Both the position numbers and the translations under genes were made by a program. Source: Mycobacterium sp. OTB74 (GTDB taxonomy: Bacteria; Actinomycetota; Actinomycetes; Mycobacteriales; Mycobacteriaceae). From it: a stretch of 64,000 bases of DNA. Below the pieces are notes generated by a model. The model saw only the letters and a list, made by a program, of their open reading frames with translations, was not told the origin of the DNA and did no database searches. The DNA lies in the NCBI RefSeq assembly GCF_029892685.1, contig NZ_JARXVD010000001.1:186001-250000 (forward strand). The letters are read 5' to 3'. Shown here piece after piece: positions 52,492-64,000 of this stretch. The first letter of the stretch is position 1; each line of letters starts with the position of its first letter.

Positions 52492-54045
52492 TCAACGTAC
52501 GAAATGGTCGGCACTGTTCGCCAGATCCAGCAAGGGCTGCGGCAGGGCGCCCAGGAATAGCGTCACCGCGGCCGTCAGCACGATCATCGCTCGGCTCAAG
52601 GTGCCCATGTCCACTGCCGGGGCGTCGGCCGGAGGCTCGGTGAAGAACATCAACACGATCACCCGCACGTAGAAATACGCCGCAACGGCGCTGGCGATCA
52701 CACCGACCACCACCAACGACGCCGCGCCGCCCTCTGCGGCCGCCTTGAACACCGCGAACTTGCTGACGAAGCCGCTGGTCAACGGAATGCCGGCGAAGGC
52801 CAGCAGAAACAACGAGAACACCACACCGATGAACGGATAGCGCCGACCCAGACCGGCCCAGCGGCGTAGGTCGGACTCCTCGTCACCGTCGGACCGGCGC
52901 ACCACGCTGACTATCGCGAATGCACCCAATGTGCTGAAACCGTAAGCGAACAAATAGAACAACGATCCGGACAGTCCGCTGGCGTTCAGTGCGATGACGC
53001 CGGTCAGGATGAAACCGGTGTGGGCGATGGACGAGTACGCAAGCATGCGCTTGACATCGTTCTGTGAGATCGCGGTAATGGTGCCGACCACCATGGTCAT
53101 CACGGCGACGGCGGAGAACGCCGGTTGCCATTGACGGGCCAGCGGTGGCAGTGCGACATAGCAGACGCGCAACAAAGCACCGAACGCCGCGATCTTGGTA
53201 GCCGAGGCCATGAATGCTGTTACGGGCGTGGGGGCACCCTGGTAGACATCAGGCAGCCACGAATGGAACGGCACCGCACCGACTTTGAACAGCAGGCCCA
53301 CCGACAATAGGGCCACGCCGATCAGGCCCATGGTCGACGGGCCCGAGGCCTCGGCTATTCCCGACAAGCTCAAGGTTCCCGAGTATCCGTACAGCATTGC
53401 GACGCCGTACAGGAAGAATCCTGACGAAAATGCGCCCAGCAGAAAGTATTTCAGCGAGGCCTCCTGCGACAGCAGTCGGCGTCGACGGGCCAGGCCGCAC
53501 ATCAGGTAGAGCGGGAGCGACAGCACCTCCAGTGCCACGAACATGCTCAGTAGGTCATCGGAGGCCCCGAACAGCATCATGCCGCCGAGCGCGAACATGG
53601 TCAGTGGAAAGATCTCGGTCTGTGTCACACCGGCTTTGGTGGCCACGAGTTCGGCGGTGCTGCCCGGCACCGACGAAGCCTGCGGGGTGAACGCCACCAG
53701 GCCGCCCCCGGTATCGGGCCCGACCGGAACGCGCTGAGCGATCAGCAACGTGGCGAGCAACCCAACCCCGAGCAGCGTGCCCTGCAGGAACAGTGCAGGT
53801 CGGTCGATGGCGACGGCACCCAGTACTGCGTGCCGTCCCTCCGCCGAACCCAATTGCAGCGCTTCGACGATCACCGCTGCCAGCGCGGCCAGTTGTCCGC
53901 CGAGGCTGAGGACCACCTGGATGCCGTAGCGGGCGGTCCGCGGTGCGAACGCCTCCACCAGAACCCCGGCCAGTCCCATACCGAACACGATCAGCATCGG
54001 CGATAGCAGGCCGTACTCGACCGATGGCGCTTGCAACGTAGTCAT
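52492..54045 (-). CDS. nuoN: NADH-quinone oxidoreductase subunit N
   Basis: A 517-aa antiporter-like membrane subunit with about 14 transmembrane helices. Family hallmarks include the Lys/His-bearing helices around VGAVPFHSWLPDVYQGAPTPVTAFMASATKIAAF (about residues 245-280) and YSSIAHTGFILTGV. It forms part of the proton-pumping arm of complex I. The ATG overlaps the nuoM stop by four bases (ATGA). It is the last nuo gene of the operon. Confidence 0.95.
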   Translation of the reverse strand: MTTLQAPSVEYGLLSPMLIVFGMGLAGVLVEAFAPRTARYGIQVVLSLGGQLAALAAVIVEALQLGSAEGRHAVLGAVAIDRPALFLQGTLLGVGLLATLLIAQRVPVGPDTGGGLVAFTPQASSVPGSTAELVATKAGVTQTEIFPLTMFALGGMMLFGASDDLLSMFVALEVLSLPLYLMCGLARRRRLLSQEASLKYFLLGAFSSGFFLYGVAMLYGYSGTLSLSGIAEASGPSTMGLIGVALLSVGLLFKVGAVPFHSWLPDVYQGAPTPVTAFMASATKIAAFGALLRVCYVALPPLARQWQPAFSAVAVMTMVVGTITAISQNDVKRMLAYSSIAHTGFILTGVIALNASGLSGSLFYLFAYGFSTLGAFAIVSVVRRSDGDEESDLRRWAGLGRRYPFIGVVFSLFLLAFAGIPLTSGFVSKFAVFKAAAEGGAASLVVVGVIASAVAAYFYVRVIVLMFFTEPPADAPAVDMGTLSRAMIVLTAAVTLFLGALPQPLLDLANSADHFVR

Positions 54046-55574
54046 CGGGCCGCCCCCTGCCCGGTGCTCAGCAGAGTATGTCCCACAGCGGGATTGATCA
54101 CATCCAACGCCGGCTTGGGATAAACGCCGAGGACCAACAGGAGTGCGATCAGCGGAACGACCACGGCCAACTCGCGGGGTACCAGGTCACGCAGTCGCTC
54201 ATTGCCCGCGGCTACCGGCCCGGTCATCATTCGCTGGTACATCCACAGGATGTAGATGGCCGACAGCACGAGGGCGGTTGCGGCGAAGGCCGCGAAGACC
54301 GGATAGTGCACGAATGTTCCGATCAGGACCAGGAATTCGCTGATGAAAGGCGCCAGCCCGGGTAATGACAGGGTGGCGAGTCCGGCAACCAGGAAGGTCC
54401 CAGCCAGCACCGGCGCGACCTTCTGGACGCCGCCGAAATCGGCGATGGACCGCGAACCTCGGCGCGCGACCAAGAAGCCGGCGATCAGGAACAGCGCCGC
54501 GGTCGAGATGCCGTGGTTGATCATGTAGAGCGTGGACCCGGTTTGCCCCTGATCGGTCATCACGAAGATGCCCAAAATGATGAATCCGAAATGCGAAATC
54601 GAGGTGTATGAGATCAACCGCATGACGTCGGTTTGGCCGATCGCCACGATGGCCCCGTACACGATGCCGATTACTGCAAGGGTGATGATCAAGGGGCGGA
54701 ACGTGATCGATGCCGACGGAAACAGTTGCAGGCAGTAACGCAGCATGCCGAATGTGCCGACTTTGTCGACTACGGCCATCATCAGCACTGCTGTCGCCGG
54801 AGTGGCTTGCACCGCGGCGTCAGGCAGCCACCGGTGCAACGGCCACAGCGGTGCCTTCACAGCGAAGGCGAACATGAATCCGGCGAACAGTGCATTTCCC
54901 AGCGCTGGATCCAGATTGAGTGCGCCCACCTGCACTGCCGCGGCGATTGTGCGGAAATCGAAGGTGCCGGAATGCAATGCCGTGCTGTTGGCGGTGGCCA
55001 CATACAAACCGATGACCGCCGCCAGCATGATCAACCCGCCGAACAGGTTGTACAGCAGGAATTTGACTGCTGCCTTCGAGGCGGCGGGCCGGTCCGCGCC
55101 GAAGCCGCCGATCAGGAAGTACATCGGGATCAGCATTGCCTCGAAGAACACGTAGAACAGCAGGATGTCCAGTGCGACGAGCGATATCAGCACCATCGAC
55201 TCGACAGCCAGGATCAGTGCCAGATACGACTGCGTGGATCGAGATTGCACGCCACCGTCATTCCAGCCGGCGACGATCAGTATTGGCACCAACACCGCGG
55301 TCAAGACCACGAGAGCAAGCGCTATCCCGTCCAAGCCCAGGATGTAGCCGGTGCCGAACGACCGAATCCACGGGTGGTTCTCTACGAACTGGTAGCGCGG
55401 CCCGGCCGGGTTGAATCGGGCGGCCAACAGCAGTGTGACGGCCAGGACCGCCACCGACACCGCGAGTGCTGACCAACGTGCGAAAGCCTGTGCAGCCGAA
55501 GGCAGCAAGATCACCAACGCCGCACCGAGCATCGGTATCACCCACAGCGCCGTCAACCACCACATCCCGGTCAC
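54042..55574 (-). CDS. nuoM: NADH-quinone oxidoreductase subunit M
   Basis: A 510-aa antiporter-like subunit with about 14 transmembrane helices; [38 protein letters not shown] is the typical helix-7/8 region and the Glu in the helix of [15 protein letters not shown] is the channel residue. The GTG at 55574 overlaps the nuoL stop (GTGA) and matches the junction style of the operon; ATG 55565 is three codons later. It is a proton-translocating subunit of complex I. Confidence 0.94.
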   Translation of the reverse strand: MTGMWWLTALWVIPMLGAALVILLPSAAQAFARWSALAVSVAVLAVTLLLAARFNPAGPRYQFVENHPWIRSFGTGYILGLDGIALALVVLTAVLVPILIVAGWNDGGVQSRSTQSYLALILAVESMVLISLVALDILLFYVFFEAMLIPMYFLIGGFGADRPAASKAAVKFLLYNLFGGLIMLAAVIGLYVATANSTALHSGTFDFRTIAAAVQVGALNLDPALGNALFAGFMFAFAVKAPLWPLHRWLPDAAVQATPATAVLMMAVVDKVGTFGMLRYCLQLFPSASITFRPLIITLAVIGIVYGAIVAIGQTDVMRLISYTSISHFGFIILGIFVMTDQGQTGSTLYMINHGISTAALFLIAGFLVARRGSRSIADFGGVQKVAPVLAGTFLVAGLATLSLPGLAPFISEFLVLIGTFVHYPVFAAFAATALVLSAIYILWMYQRMMTGPVAAGNERLRDLVPRELAVVVPLIALLLVLGVYPKPALDVINPAVGHTLLSTGQGAAR

Positions 55575-57454
55575 CACACCCTCACCGCGAGAACGGCGGC
55601 CATGATCAGCGCCGCTCCGGCCAACATTGACAATGCGTAGGATCGTGCGAACCCGTTCTGCCAGCGCCGCAGTCGCTGGGAGGCGGCTCCGATCGCAGTC
55701 GCCAGGTTGTGGCTGACGCCTTCGACGGCATCTTCGTCGAAGAGCACGAGTTCCCGGGTAATCAGTTGGCCCGGCCGCATCAGGACCCGTTCGTTGAAGG
55801 CGTCTCCGTAGAGGTCGCTGCGCGCCGCCACGGTCAGTGCCGATACCTCCTGCGGTGCGGTCACAGGGATTGCCTGGTTGCCGTACATCCGCTGGGCAAC
55901 AACAACTCCCACTGCGACAACTCCCAGGGTGAGGACGGTGATCAACCAGCCGGAGACGCCGTGGTGGGCTTCGTGGTGGCCCACCACCGGTGCCAGCCAG
56001 TCCTGCAGCACGTCGCCGACCGCCAGCAGCGCACCGGCACCGATCGATCCCGCGGCCAGTATCACCATCGGCCAGGTCATCACCGACGGCGATTCGTGGG
56101 GATGGGCTCCATCGGCCCAGCGCCGCTCGCCGAGGAACGTCATGAGCATCACGCGGGTCATGTAGAACGCCGTAATGCCGGCGCCCAGCAGCGCCGCCCC
56201 GCCGAACAGCAGCCCCTTCAATCCGCCTGCGGCAAAGGCTGTCTCGATGATCGGGTCCTTGGAGAAGAAGCCTGACAGGGGTGGAACTCCGATGATGGCC
56301 AGATAACCCATGCCGAAGGTGGCGAAGGTGACCGGCATAGCGGTGCGTAATCCGCCGTAGCGACGCATGTCGGTTTCCTCGTCCATGGCGTGCATCACCG
56401 AACCGGCGCCCAAGAACAGCCCGGCTTTGAAGAACCCGTGGGTGAGCAGGTGCAGGATCGCGATGGCATAACCGGCCGGGCCCAGTCCGGCGGCGAGCAT
56501 CATGTAGCCGATCTGGCTCATGGTCGACGCGGCCAAAGCCTTCTTGATGTCGTCCTTGGCGCATCCGATCACCGCTCCGAAAAGCAGCGTGACGGCACCG
56601 ACGACCGCGACAGCCAAACGGGCGTCGCCAGATTCGTTGAACACTGGTGCCGAGCGCACGACCAGATATACGCCCGCAGTCACCATGGTGGCCGCGTGGA
56701 TCAGCGCCGACACTGGCGTGGGGCCCTCCATCGCATCGCCCAGCCAGGACTGCAGCGGAACCTGAGCCGATTTGCCGCAGGCGGCCAGCAGCAACAACAG
56801 CCCGATGATGGTGGTTTCACCCGATGCCAGGTGCGGCGCGCTGATGAACACGCCGGTGAAGGAAAGCGTCCCGCTATAGGCAAACATCGCCGCCAGCGCC
56901 AGCGCCAGTCCGATATCACCCACTCGGTTGACCACAAACGCCTTCTTGGCTGCGGTGGCGGCAGCCGGCTTGTACGACCAGAACCCGATCAACAGATAGG
57001 AGGCCAGGCCCACGCCTTCCCACCCGACGTACAGACCCAGGTAGTTGTCAGCCAGCACCAGCAGCAGCATCGCGGCCACGAACAGGTTCAGGTAGCCGAA
57101 AAACCTTCTGCGAGCAGGATCGTGAGCCATGTACCCGACCGAGTAGATGTGGATCAGTGATCCGACTCCGGTGATCAGAAGCGCGAAGCAGATGGACAGC
57201 TGATCCAGTCGCAGTCCGAAGTCGACATGCAGTTCGCCAACGGGAACCCAGGAGAACAACCGCTCGTCGACCGTACGGGCAGCGTCGGCGCGGCCTGCCA
57301 TTGTGAAAATGTGCATCACTGCAAGGACGAACGAGCCCAGTACCGTGAGGCACCCCAGCAGGTGCCCCCACGCGTCGGTGGCCCGGCCGCCCAACAGCAG
57401 CACGGCGGCGCCCGCGAGTGGCAACGCGATCAGCAACCACACCGAAGCCGTCAT
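55571..57454 (-). CDS. nuoL: NADH-quinone oxidoreductase subunit L
   Basis: A 627-aa large antiporter-like subunit with about 16 helices, including the long lateral helix at the C-terminus. Motifs: [36 protein letters not shown] and [36 protein letters not shown]. It starts at ATG 57454, two bases after the nuoK stop. It is the distal proton pump of complex I. Confidence 0.95.
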   Translation of the reverse strand: MTASVWLLIALPLAGAAVLLLGGRATDAWGHLLGCLTVLGSFVLAVMHIFTMAGRADAARTVDERLFSWVPVGELHVDFGLRLDQLSICFALLITGVGSLIHIYSVGYMAHDPARRRFFGYLNLFVAAMLLLVLADNYLGLYVGWEGVGLASYLLIGFWSYKPAAATAAKKAFVVNRVGDIGLALALAAMFAYSGTLSFTGVFISAPHLASGETTIIGLLLLLAACGKSAQVPLQSWLGDAMEGPTPVSALIHAATMVTAGVYLVVRSAPVFNESGDARLAVAVVGAVTLLFGAVIGCAKDDIKKALAASTMSQIGYMMLAAGLGPAGYAIAILHLLTHGFFKAGLFLGAGSVMHAMDEETDMRRYGGLRTAMPVTFATFGMGYLAIIGVPPLSGFFSKDPIIETAFAAGGLKGLLFGGAALLGAGITAFYMTRVMLMTFLGERRWADGAHPHESPSVMTWPMVILAAGSIGAGALLAVGDVLQDWLAPVVGHHEAHHGVSGWLITVLTLGVVAVGVVVAQRMYGNQAIPVTAPQEVSALTVAARSDLYGDAFNERVLMRPGQLITRELVLFDEDAVEGVSHNLATAIGAASQRLRRWQNGFARSYALSMLAGAALIMAAVLAVRVW

Positions 57455-57456
57455 GG

Positions 57457-57756
57457 TCAGAGCTTCAACAGGTTTGCGGCATCCACCGATGCAGACCGCC
57501 GGGTTCGGAATATGGCCATGATGATCGCCAGCCCCACCACCACTTCGCAGGCGGCGACCACCATGGTGAAGAAGGCAACCACTTGTCCGTCGAGGCGGCC
57601 GTACATCCTGGCGAACGTGACGAATGCCAGGTTGGCTGCGTTGAGCATCAATTCGACGCACATGAACATGACGATGGCGTTGCGCCGCAGCAGCATTCCG
57701 GCCGCACCGATGGTGAACAGCAGCGCTGAAAGGTACAGGTAGTTCGCGGGATTCAT
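57457..57756 (-). CDS. nuoK: NADH-quinone oxidoreductase subunit K
   Basis: A 99-aa protein with three transmembrane helices and the conserved glutamates in [11 protein letters not shown] and [11 protein letters not shown], which take part in proton transfer. It is the usual length of NuoK. The ATG overlaps the nuoJ stop by four bases. Confidence 0.95.
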   Translation of the reverse strand: MNPANYLYLSALLFTIGAAGMLLRRNAIVMFMCVELMLNAANLAFVTFARMYGRLDGQVVAFFTMVVAACEVVVGLAIIMAIFRTRRSASVDAANLLKL

Positions 57757-58565
57757 GATTGGCTGGTCCCCTCGTTGGTCGGCACGCTGCGCCGCGGCAG
57801 GATGGCGCTGACCGACAGATCGGCATCCGACCCGTCCGGCAGTCGGGCTGGGACGTCGACGGCGTTGTGCCGTGCGTACACCCCGGGACTCGGCATGGGC
57901 GTCGGATGCCCGCCGGCCGTGAATCGCTCAACCGCGAGTTCGCGTTGGGTCTTGCGACGGTCGAGTCGTTCGCGGTGCGCCAACACCATCGCCCCGAGCG
58001 CGGCGGTGATCAGCAGCACGCTGGTGATTTCGAAGGCCCATAGGTAGCGGGTGAATATCAAGACAGCCAACCCTTCGACATTGCCTGCCCGGTTGGCGTG
58101 CTGGAGGCCGATGAAGGTGGTGCTGACGTTCCCGATGCCGGCGATCAGCGCGACGCCGAATCCAATGCCAGCGACTGCTGCCCAAACTCGTTGTCCGCGA
58201 ATTGTTTCCACCATCGAGTCGGCGGAATCAACGCCGATGAGCATCAGCACGAATAGGAACAGCATCATCACCGCGCCGGTGTACACCACCACCTGAACGA
58301 CACCGAGGAACACCGCGTCCTGGACGGTGTACAGCACTGCCAGGCTGATCATGGTGCAGGCCAGGAACATTGCCGAGTAGACCGCCTTGGGTGCGGTGAC
58401 CATGGCAATGGCCGCGAGCACCGCTATGCCGCCCAGCACCCAGAACACGACGGCCTCGGCTGTTGAGGTGTGCGGGAGCGTGGTCTCGGTCATTGCGGCG
58501 AAGGTCCGTGGGGCCCCATGGGTCAACGTTGCGGTGAACGTCGCGGAGAACAATGTCGCGGTCAT
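57753..58565 (-). CDS. nuoJ: NADH-quinone oxidoreductase subunit J
   Basis: A 270-aa membrane subunit with about five transmembrane helices in residues 30-190, including the [20 protein letters not shown] segment conserved in NuoJ, followed by a long hydrophilic C-terminal extension typical of actinobacterial NuoJ (about residues 195-270). The ATG overlaps the nuoI stop by four bases. Confidence 0.94.
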   Translation of the reverse strand: MTATLFSATFTATLTHGAPRTFAAMTETTLPHTSTAEAVVFWVLGGIAVLAAIAMVTAPKAVYSAMFLACTMISLAVLYTVQDAVFLGVVQVVVYTGAVMMLFLFVLMLIGVDSADSMVETIRGQRVWAAVAGIGFGVALIAGIGNVSTTFIGLQHANRAGNVEGLAVLIFTRYLWAFEITSVLLITAALGAMVLAHRERLDRRKTQRELAVERFTAGGHPTPMPSPGVYARHNAVDVPARLPDGSDADLSVSAILPRRSVPTNEGTSQS

Positions 58566-59107
58566 CCGGCGGCCTCGTCGCGGGACACTCCATCAGAGGT
58601 GATGTTGCCGCGGTAGTAGTCCTCAACAGTGCTGCCGTCGGCCATGGCATGCGGGGGCGCGGTCATCCCGGGCTGCAGCGGGGCCAGCAGCTTGTCCTTC
58701 CCGTAGATCAGGTCGGCACGGTTGTCGTCGGCCATTTCATAGATGTTGGTCATGGTCAGCGCCCGAGTGGGGCAAGCCTCGATGCACAGACCGCAGCCGA
58801 TGCACCGCAGATAGTTGATCTGGTACACCTGGCCATACCGTTCACCCGGCGAAAAGCGTTGTTCGTCAGTGTTGTCGGCGCCTTCGACGAAGATGGCATC
58901 GGCGGGACAGGCCCACGCGCACAACTCGCACCCGATACATTTCTCCAAGCCGTCGGCGTAACGGTTGAGCTGATGGCGCCCGTGATAGCGAGGTGCCACC
59001 GGACCTGGCTGCTCGGGGTACTGCTCGGTGATCGGCTTTTTGAACATCGCCCGGAAGGTGACGCCGAATCCGGCGATGGCAGCAAGGAATTTCGGTTTAC
59101 CGGGCAT
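58562..59107 (-). CDS. nuoI: NADH-quinone oxidoreductase subunit I
   Basis: A 181-aa protein carrying two [4Fe-4S] clusters: [12 protein letters not shown] (about residues 57-68) and [12 protein letters not shown] (about 101-112). It links electron flow from the peripheral arm to the quinone site. The 3' end overlaps the nuoJ start by four bases, and the 5' end overlaps the nuoH stop by about 11 bases. Confidence 0.96.
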   Translation of the reverse strand: MPGKPKFLAAIAGFGVTFRAMFKKPITEQYPEQPGPVAPRYHGRHQLNRYADGLEKCIGCELCAWACPADAIFVEGADNTDEQRFSPGERYGQVYQINYLRCIGCGLCIEACPTRALTMTNIYEMADDNRADLIYGKDKLLAPLQPGMTAPPHAMADGSTVEDYYRGNITSDGVSRDEAAG

Positions 59108-60320
59108 GGGTTACCTCCTTGGCTGGGATGGGTGGCACGGGGAAGGCGCCTGCCACCGGGGGAACCGACGCCTGGCCAACTGGTCTGCGCCGCAGGGTGT
59201 TCCACACCACGCCGACGACCGCCACCGCGACGATGAGGCCTGCCACGGCCAGCACCACGCCCCAGCTGTCATGTCCGTGGACCCGCAGGCTGTGCACGAT
59301 GCTCACGAGCATGATCCATGCCAGCGAGATGGGGATGAGCAACTTCCAGCCCAGTGCCATGAACTGGTCGTAGCGCAAGCGGGGCAGGCTGGCACGCAGC
59401 CAGATGTACATGAACATGAAGGTCCACACCTTGCCGACGAACCACAGCAGTGGCCACCATCCGGTGTTCGCGCCGGGGATCAGGCTGAACGGCCACGGTG
59501 CCTGCCACCCGCCCAGGAACAGGGTGGTGGCCAGCGCGGACACGGTGGTCATGTTGACGTATTCAGCGAGCATGAACATTGCGAACTTCAGCGATGAGTA
59601 CTCGGTATGAAACCCACCGACCAGTTCGCCCTCGGCCTCGGGCAGATCGAAAGGCGCGCGATTGGTTTCGCCGACCATGGATGTCACGTAGATCAGGAAC
59701 GAGGGCAGCAGTAGGAACACATACCAACGGCCCTGCTGCGCGGCGACGATCTGGGAGGTCGACATGGTGCCCGCGAACAGAAAGACCGCGGCGAAAGAGA
59801 GCGCCATTGCGATCTCATAGGAGATCACCTGGGCACTGGAGCGTAGCCCGCCGAGGAGCGGATAGGTCGATCCAGAAGCCCAGCCCGCCAGGACGATTCC
59901 GTACACTCCGATAGAGGTGACGGCCAGCACGTACAGTACTGCGACCGGCAGATCTGTCAGTTGCAGTGGGGTTCGGTGGCCAAAGACGTTGACCAGCGGG
60001 CCCATCGGGATGACCGCGAACGCCATGATGGCCGGGATCACCGCGATCACCGGCGCCAGCAGATAGATCGGCTTGTCCACCCCGGCGGGAACCAGCCCCT
60101 CCTTCAGCGCCAGCTTGACCCCGTCGGCCAGGCTCTGCAGCAGGCCGAACGGGCCGACCCGGTTCGGGCCGAAGCGCATCTGCATGCGGCCCAGCACCTT
60201 GCGCTCGACCAGGATGGCCACCAACACCGTCAACAGCAGAAACACGAAGATGCCAACGGATTTGGCCACTATCAGCCACCACGGATCGCGGCCGAATGAG
60301 GACAGGTCGGGATAGTTCAT
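59097..60320 (-). CDS. nuoH: NADH-quinone oxidoreductase subunit H
   Basis: A 407-aa membrane subunit forming the quinone-binding connection between arms. Conserved sequences are [30 protein letters not shown], and [38 protein letters not shown]. About eight helices are predicted, with a C-terminal extension rich in Val/Pro. The ATG overlaps the nuoG stop by four bases. Confidence 0.96.
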   Translation of the reverse strand: MNYPDLSSFGRDPWWLIVAKSVGIFVFLLLTVLVAILVERKVLGRMQMRFGPNRVGPFGLLQSLADGVKLALKEGLVPAGVDKPIYLLAPVIAVIPAIMAFAVIPMGPLVNVFGHRTPLQLTDLPVAVLYVLAVTSIGVYGIVLAGWASGSTYPLLGGLRSSAQVISYEIAMALSFAAVFLFAGTMSTSQIVAAQQGRWYVFLLLPSFLIYVTSMVGETNRAPFDLPEAEGELVGGFHTEYSSLKFAMFMLAEYVNMTTVSALATTLFLGGWQAPWPFSLIPGANTGWWPLLWFVGKVWTFMFMYIWLRASLPRLRYDQFMALGWKLLIPISLAWIMLVSIVHSLRVHGHDSWGVVLAVAGLIVAVAVVGVVWNTLRRRPVGQASVPPVAGAFPVPPIPAKEVTHAR

Positions 60321-62788
60321 GACGCACCGGCCGCTTCTGCCTCATTGCTCCTCACGTCCGCGTCTGCCTCATTGCTCCTCACGTCCGCGTCTGCCTCATC
60401 GCTCCTCACGTCCGCGGCGATCGACACCACGTCACCCTGCGAGACACCCAACGTTTGGTGCACCGCCGAACCGGGGGAGTTCAACGGCAGCCAGACCACC
60501 CCGTCCGGCATCTCGGTGACGTTGAGCGGCAGCGTGATACGGCCGCGTTCGGTGCTGACCGCCACATTGTCGCCGTCGGCGGCGGCAATGTCCGTCGCGG
60601 TAGTCGCGGACAAGCGCACGACGGTGGGACGCGCCGTGGCCGCCAGATGTGGCTCACCATCCTGCATTCGGCCCGAATCGAGCAGCATGCGCCAGCTGCC
60701 CAGGACTGCCTGTCCGGCGTCCGGTTTCGCTGCGGGTTCGGCGTCGACATTTGGTGCGGCCAACCGTGGTCCGGCCCAACGACCCAGCCGACGCATCTCG
60801 TCCCGCACCGTGGCCACGTCGCGTAGCCCGAGGTCGATGCTGTGCTCATCGGCCAGCGCGGCCAGCACTCGCATATCGGCCGTCGCCGTCGGCGGCAACG
60901 CCGGACTGAACGGCCGCGAGCGACCTTCCCAGTTCACGAAGCTCCCGGCCTTCTCACTGACGGGGGCCACCGGGAACACCACATGGGCCAAATCGGTGAC
61001 CGCACTGCGGCGCACCTCAAGACTGACGACGAATTGCGCTGCGGCCAAGGCGCGGTGGGCCTGCTCTGGATCCGGCAGGTCGGCTAGTTCGACTCCAGCC
61101 ACCAGCAGTGATTCCAGGATGCCGGTGGCGGTGGCGGACAGAATGGCGGCGGTGTCGCGTCCTTGGGTGGTCGGCAACTCGTCGACGTGCCAGGCGGCTG
61201 CGACCTCTGCGCGTGCCGCAGGGTCAGTCATCAGGCGGCCACCCGGAAGCAGGTGCGGAGCCGCCCCTGCCTCGAGCGCCCCGCGCTCGCCCGCTCTGCG
61301 TGGCACCCAACCGATTCGGGCACCCGTGCGGGCTGCCAGTCGGGCCAGCGCAGAATACCCGCCGGGCACACCGGCCAGGCGTTCCCCCGCAAGAATGACC
61401 GAGCCAGGCGGCATCACTTCGATGGCATCGAGCGCCCGCGGTTCGCGGCCAGGCGCGGTGGCGATGAGTGTGCCACCCATCTTGGTGAGGCCTCTGCTGG
61501 CGAACGGTGCCACCGCAACGACTTTCAACCCGTGCTTACGGAATGCCTTGCGCAGCCGCAAATACACGATCGGTGATTCGTCCTCGGGTTCGAAGCCTGC
61601 CAGCAGTACCACCGGTGCTGCCTCCAGGTCGGCGTAGGTGACCTGCATCGGTTGGCCGGCGACCACGGCGGCGAGGAACTGAGCCTCTTCTTCGCTGTGT
61701 ACGCGGCTCCGGAAGTCGATATCGTTGGTGCCCAATACGATACGAGCGAATTTGGCGTATGCGTAAGCGTCTTCAACGGTCAGGCGGCCGCCGACGAGGA
61801 CCCCTGTTCGGGTGCCAGCCGCAGCCAAACCCCGCACCGCTGCGGCGACCGCTTCGGGCCAGGATGCCGGTCGCTGGCTGCCGTCGGGCTCCCGGATTAG
61901 CGGGGTGGTGAGGCGATCTTCCTGGGTTGCGTAGTTGAATGCCCAGCGGCCCTTGTCGCAGTTCCATTCCTCGTTGACTTCGGGATCGTCACCGGCTAAC
62001 CGGCGCAGCACTTTTCCGCGCCGATGGTCGGTGCGTTGTGCGCAGCCGGATGCGCAATGCTCACAGACACTGGGCGAGGAAACCAGGTCGAACGGCCGGG
62101 CCCGGAATCGGTAGGCGGTCCCGGTGAGTGCACCGACCGGACAGATCTGCACGGTGTTGCCGGAGAAATATGAGTCGAAGGGAGCGGCATTGGGTCCTGT
62201 GGCGATGCCGACCTGTTGCAGCGCACCGCGTTCCAGCAATTCGATGAACGGGTCGCCGGCAACCTGGTTGGAGAATCGGGTGCAGCGGGCGCACAAGACA
62301 CAACGTTCGCGGTCCAGCAGCACCTGTGCCGATAGGTTGATCGGCTTGGGATAAGTGCGTTTCACATCCTCGAAGCGAGAATCGGTGCGGCCGTTGGACA
62401 TTGCCTGGTTCTGCAGCGGGCATTCGCCGCCCTTGTCGCACACCGGGCAGTCCAGTGGATGATTGATCAGCAGCAGCTCCATCACACCCTGCTGGGCCTT
62501 GTCGGCGGCCGCGGAGGTCAGCTGAGTGCGTACCACCATGTCAGGGGTAACCGTTGTGGTGCACGACGCCAACGGTTTACGTTGCCCTTCGACCTCGACC
62601 AGGCACTGCCGGCAGGCACCCACCGGCTCAAGGAGTGGGTGGTCGCAGAACCGGGGAATCTGGATACCCATGAGCTCGGCCGCACGGATCACCAAGGTGC
62701 CCTTGGGCACGCTGACCTGCTGGTCGTCGATGGTTACCGTCACCATCTCGACTGCAGTGGCCTCCTTGGCGGGTTCAGCGAGCGTCAT
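60317..62788 (-). CDS. nuoG: NADH-quinone oxidoreductase subunit G
   Basis: An 823-aa iron-sulfur subunit. A [2Fe-2S] site ([16 protein letters not shown] ... SC), the His/Cys [4Fe-4S] site ([17 protein letters not shown]), CVLCARC ... CPVGAL and CEHCASGC follow in the normal order before the molybdopterin-oxidoreductase-like domain. The extreme C-terminus is unusual: three copies of an [13 protein letters not shown] unit then AEAAGAS. ATG 62788 overlaps the nuoF stop. It transfers electrons from NuoF toward NuoI. Confidence 0.95.
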   Translation of the reverse strand: MTLAEPAKEATAVEMVTVTIDDQQVSVPKGTLVIRAAELMGIQIPRFCDHPLLEPVGACRQCLVEVEGQRKPLASCTTTVTPDMVVRTQLTSAAADKAQQGVMELLLINHPLDCPVCDKGGECPLQNQAMSNGRTDSRFEDVKRTYPKPINLSAQVLLDRERCVLCARCTRFSNQVAGDPFIELLERGALQQVGIATGPNAAPFDSYFSGNTVQICPVGALTGTAYRFRARPFDLVSSPSVCEHCASGCAQRTDHRRGKVLRRLAGDDPEVNEEWNCDKGRWAFNYATQEDRLTTPLIREPDGSQRPASWPEAVAAAVRGLAAAGTRTGVLVGGRLTVEDAYAYAKFARIVLGTNDIDFRSRVHSEEEAQFLAAVVAGQPMQVTYADLEAAPVVLLAGFEPEDESPIVYLRLRKAFRKHGLKVVAVAPFASRGLTKMGGTLIATAPGREPRALDAIEVMPPGSVILAGERLAGVPGGYSALARLAARTGARIGWVPRRAGERGALEAGAAPHLLPGGRLMTDPAARAEVAAAWHVDELPTTQGRDTAAILSATATGILESLLVAGVELADLPDPEQAHRALAAAQFVVSLEVRRSAVTDLAHVVFPVAPVSEKAGSFVNWEGRSRPFSPALPPTATADMRVLAALADEHSIDLGLRDVATVRDEMRRLGRWAGPRLAAPNVDAEPAAKPDAGQAVLGSWRMLLDSGRMQDGEPHLAATARPTVVRLSATTATDIAAADGDNVAVSTERGRITLPLNVTEMPDGVVWLPLNSPGSAVHQTLGVSQGDVVSIAADVRSDEADADVRSNEADADVRSNEAEAAGAS
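60336..60416 (-). repeat. three 27-bp in-frame tandem repeats at the nuoG 3' end
   Basis: Three consecutive 27-bp units (60336-60362, 60363-60389, 60390-60416), the first two identical in the bases shown and the third with one change, encode ADVRS(N/D)EA(D/E) three times. They lie just before the nuoG stop and likely vary in copy number between isolates. Confidence 0.82.
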
Positions 62789-64000
62789 GCGCCGGCTCCT
62801 TCCGTGGCGAACACTGCGGCGGCATGTGGGTCGAACGGACACCCACCAGCCAGATGCGCCTCGTACTCGTCGCGGAAATACTTGAGTGAGGACATGATCG
62901 GGCTGGCCGCACCGTCGCCCAGCGCGCAGAATGACTTGCCCAGGATGGCATCGGAGATGTCCAGTAGCTTGTCCAAATCGGATGCATCGGCCTGCCCGTT
63001 TTCCAGTCGCGCATAGATCTGAGCCAGCCAGTACGTGCCTTCCCGACACGGTGTGCATTTGCCGCAGGATTCGTGCGCGTAGAACTGCGTCCACCGCCGT
63101 ACTGCACGTACCACACAGGTGGTCTCGTCGAATATCTGTAGCGCTTTTGTGCCCAGCATCGAACCGACACCGGCCATACCCTCGTAGTCCAATGGCACGT
63201 CAAGATGTTCGGCCGTCAACATCGGTGTCGACGACCCGCCCGGCGTCCAGAACTTGAGTTGATGTCCAGCCCGTACCCCGCCGGCGTAGTCCAACAACTC
63301 ACGCAGTGAAATGCCCAGTGGTGCTTCATATTGGCCGGGGCGAGCGACATGTCCCGACAACGAGTACAACGTGAAGCCCGGGGACTTCTCCGAGCCCATG
63401 GACCTGAACCAGTCGACGCCGCCTCGCACCACGGCCGGAACGCTGGCGATCGACTCGACGTTGTTGACCACAGTGGGGCAGGCGTACAGTCCGGCGACCG
63501 CGGGAAACGGTGGGCGCAATCGGGGTTGACCACGCCGGCCCTCTAACGAGTCGAGCAATGCGGTCTCCTCGCCGCAGATGTAGGCGCCGGCGCCGGCATG
63601 TACCACCAGGTCGAGATCGAAACCGGTGCTGCCGATATTGCGTCCCAGATGGCCTGCGGCGTAGGCCTCGGCTACCGCAGTCTGCAGTCGCCGCAACACC
63701 GGCACGACCTCGCCACGGACATAGATGAACGCGTGTCTGGCGCCGATGGCATACGACGCAATGATCGCGCCCTCCACCAGCGCATGCGGAGTGGCCAACA
63801 TGAGCGGAATGTCTTTGCAGGTACCGGGTTCGGACTCGTCGGCATTGACCACCAGGTAATGCGGCCTGCCGTCGTCGGGGGAGATGAACGACCACTTGGT
63901 GCCGGTGGGGAAGCCCGCGCCGCCGCGGCCGCGAAGTCCAGAGTCCTTCACCAGACCGATCACTTCACCGGGCGGCATCGCCAGAACCTTGCGCAGAGCC
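62785..64000 (-). CDS. nuoF: NADH-quinone oxidoreductase subunit F (5' cut by window edge)
   Basis: The NADH-binding flavoprotein of complex I. The frame continues to the end of the window, so the N-terminus is missing. FMN/NADH motifs [18 protein letters not shown] and [29 protein letters not shown] and the [4Fe-4S] ligands [12 protein letters not shown] with a later Cys (KSFCALGDG) are present. It overlaps nuoG by four bases. The preceding nuoE-A genes are expected beyond the window. Confidence 0.95.
   Translation of the reverse strand, partial: ALRKVLAMPPGEVIGLVKDSGLRGRGGAGFPTGTKWSFISPDDGRPHYLVVNADESEPGTCKDIPLMLATPHALVEGAIIASYAIGARHAFIYVRGEVVPVLRRLQTAVAEAYAAGHLGRNIGSTGFDLDLVVHAGAGAYICGEETALLDSLEGRRGQPRLRPPFPAVAGLYACPTVVNNVESIASVPAVVRGGVDWFRSMGSEKSPGFTLYSLSGHVARPGQYEAPLGISLRELLDYAGGVRAGHQLKFWTPGGSSTPMLTAEHLDVPLDYEGMAGVGSMLGTKALQIFDETTCVVRAVRRWTQFYAHESCGKCTPCREGTYWLAQIYARLENGQADASDLDKLLDISDAILGKSFCALGDGAASPIMSSLKYFRDEYEAHLAGGCPFDPHAAAVFATEGAGA

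Noticed and set aside
55575..56564. Long N-terminal extension of nuoM on the minus strand
   Set aside because: It overlaps nuoL in another frame; NuoM family similarity begins at the GTG/ATG near 55574-55565.

Overview
The window is a high-GC actinobacterial chromosome segment that looks like an environmental, catabolically versatile mycobacterium (Mycolicibacterium-like). Support: a complete yrbE-mceA-F locus with Mce-associated proteins, a mycobacterial cutinase, a TIGR00027-type methyltransferase, an EthA/MymA-like monooxygenase, frequent GTG starts, 4-base stop/start overlaps, and many TetR, P450, SDR and crotonase genes. I recognised no rRNA, tRNA, insertion sequence or integrase gene.

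Layout. (1) 1-3816: end of one mce-type operon (MCE tail, Mce-associated protein, secreted FG-GAP-like protein), a small histidine-rich two-repeat protein and an Ala/Thr-rich secreted protein. (2) 3750-16478: a divergent crotonase gene, then tetR-yrbEA-yrbEB-mceA-B-C-D-E-F, two Mce-associated genes and a secreted RsiV-like protein, nearly all joined by overlapping stop/start codons; a perfect 10-bp inverted repeat lies in the control region. (3) 16539-28610: a VOC gene, an SDR, and a ten-gene region controlled by a divergent TetR: metal-dependent hydrolase, PhyH dioxygenase, VOC protein, acyl-CoA ligase, crotonase lacking both catalytic glutamates, second amidohydrolase, SDR, P450 and an epoxide-hydrolase-like protein. 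I do not recognise this gene set as a described pathway; it is the best candidate for a new catabolic system. (4) 28703-42244: mixed genes: SDR preceded by a flavoprotein remnant, membrane protein, cutinase, ferritin-VIT fusion, TauE exporter, isochorismatase-like hydrolase, aldehyde dehydrogenase, SAM methyltransferase, Tat-exported phosphoesterase, quinone oxidoreductase, alpha/beta hydrolase and Baeyer-Villiger-type monooxygenase. (5) 42331-48094: a second catabolic operon (Rieske oxygenase, two NTF2-like proteins, P450, SDR, CMD-like protein) with a divergent TetR. (6) 48095-52471: repeat-rich spacer with a possible 60-aa gene, a phosphotransferase-like/lipocalin-like pair with divergent TetR, and a crotonase. 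(7) 52492-64000: nuoF (cut by the window edge) through nuoN on the minus strand, the NADH dehydrogenase I membrane arm and part of its peripheral arm.

How it fits together. The mce system is expected to import hydrophobic substrates such as sterols or lipids; the neighbouring CoA ligase, crotonases, SDRs, P450s and Rieske oxygenase would oxidise such compounds, and complex I reoxidises the NADH. Each catabolic block has its own TetR gene facing it across a short promoter region containing an inverted repeat, so the region reads as several separately induced modules. The substrates are not evident from sequence.

Non-coding structure of note: a dispersed hairpin element shared by two convergent gene junctions (near 32876 and 51629), a duplicated stem-loop in 48184-48667, a 14-bp-arm terminator at 42272-42310, and in-frame short tandem repeats inside nuoG, the Rieske gene and the histidine-rich gene.
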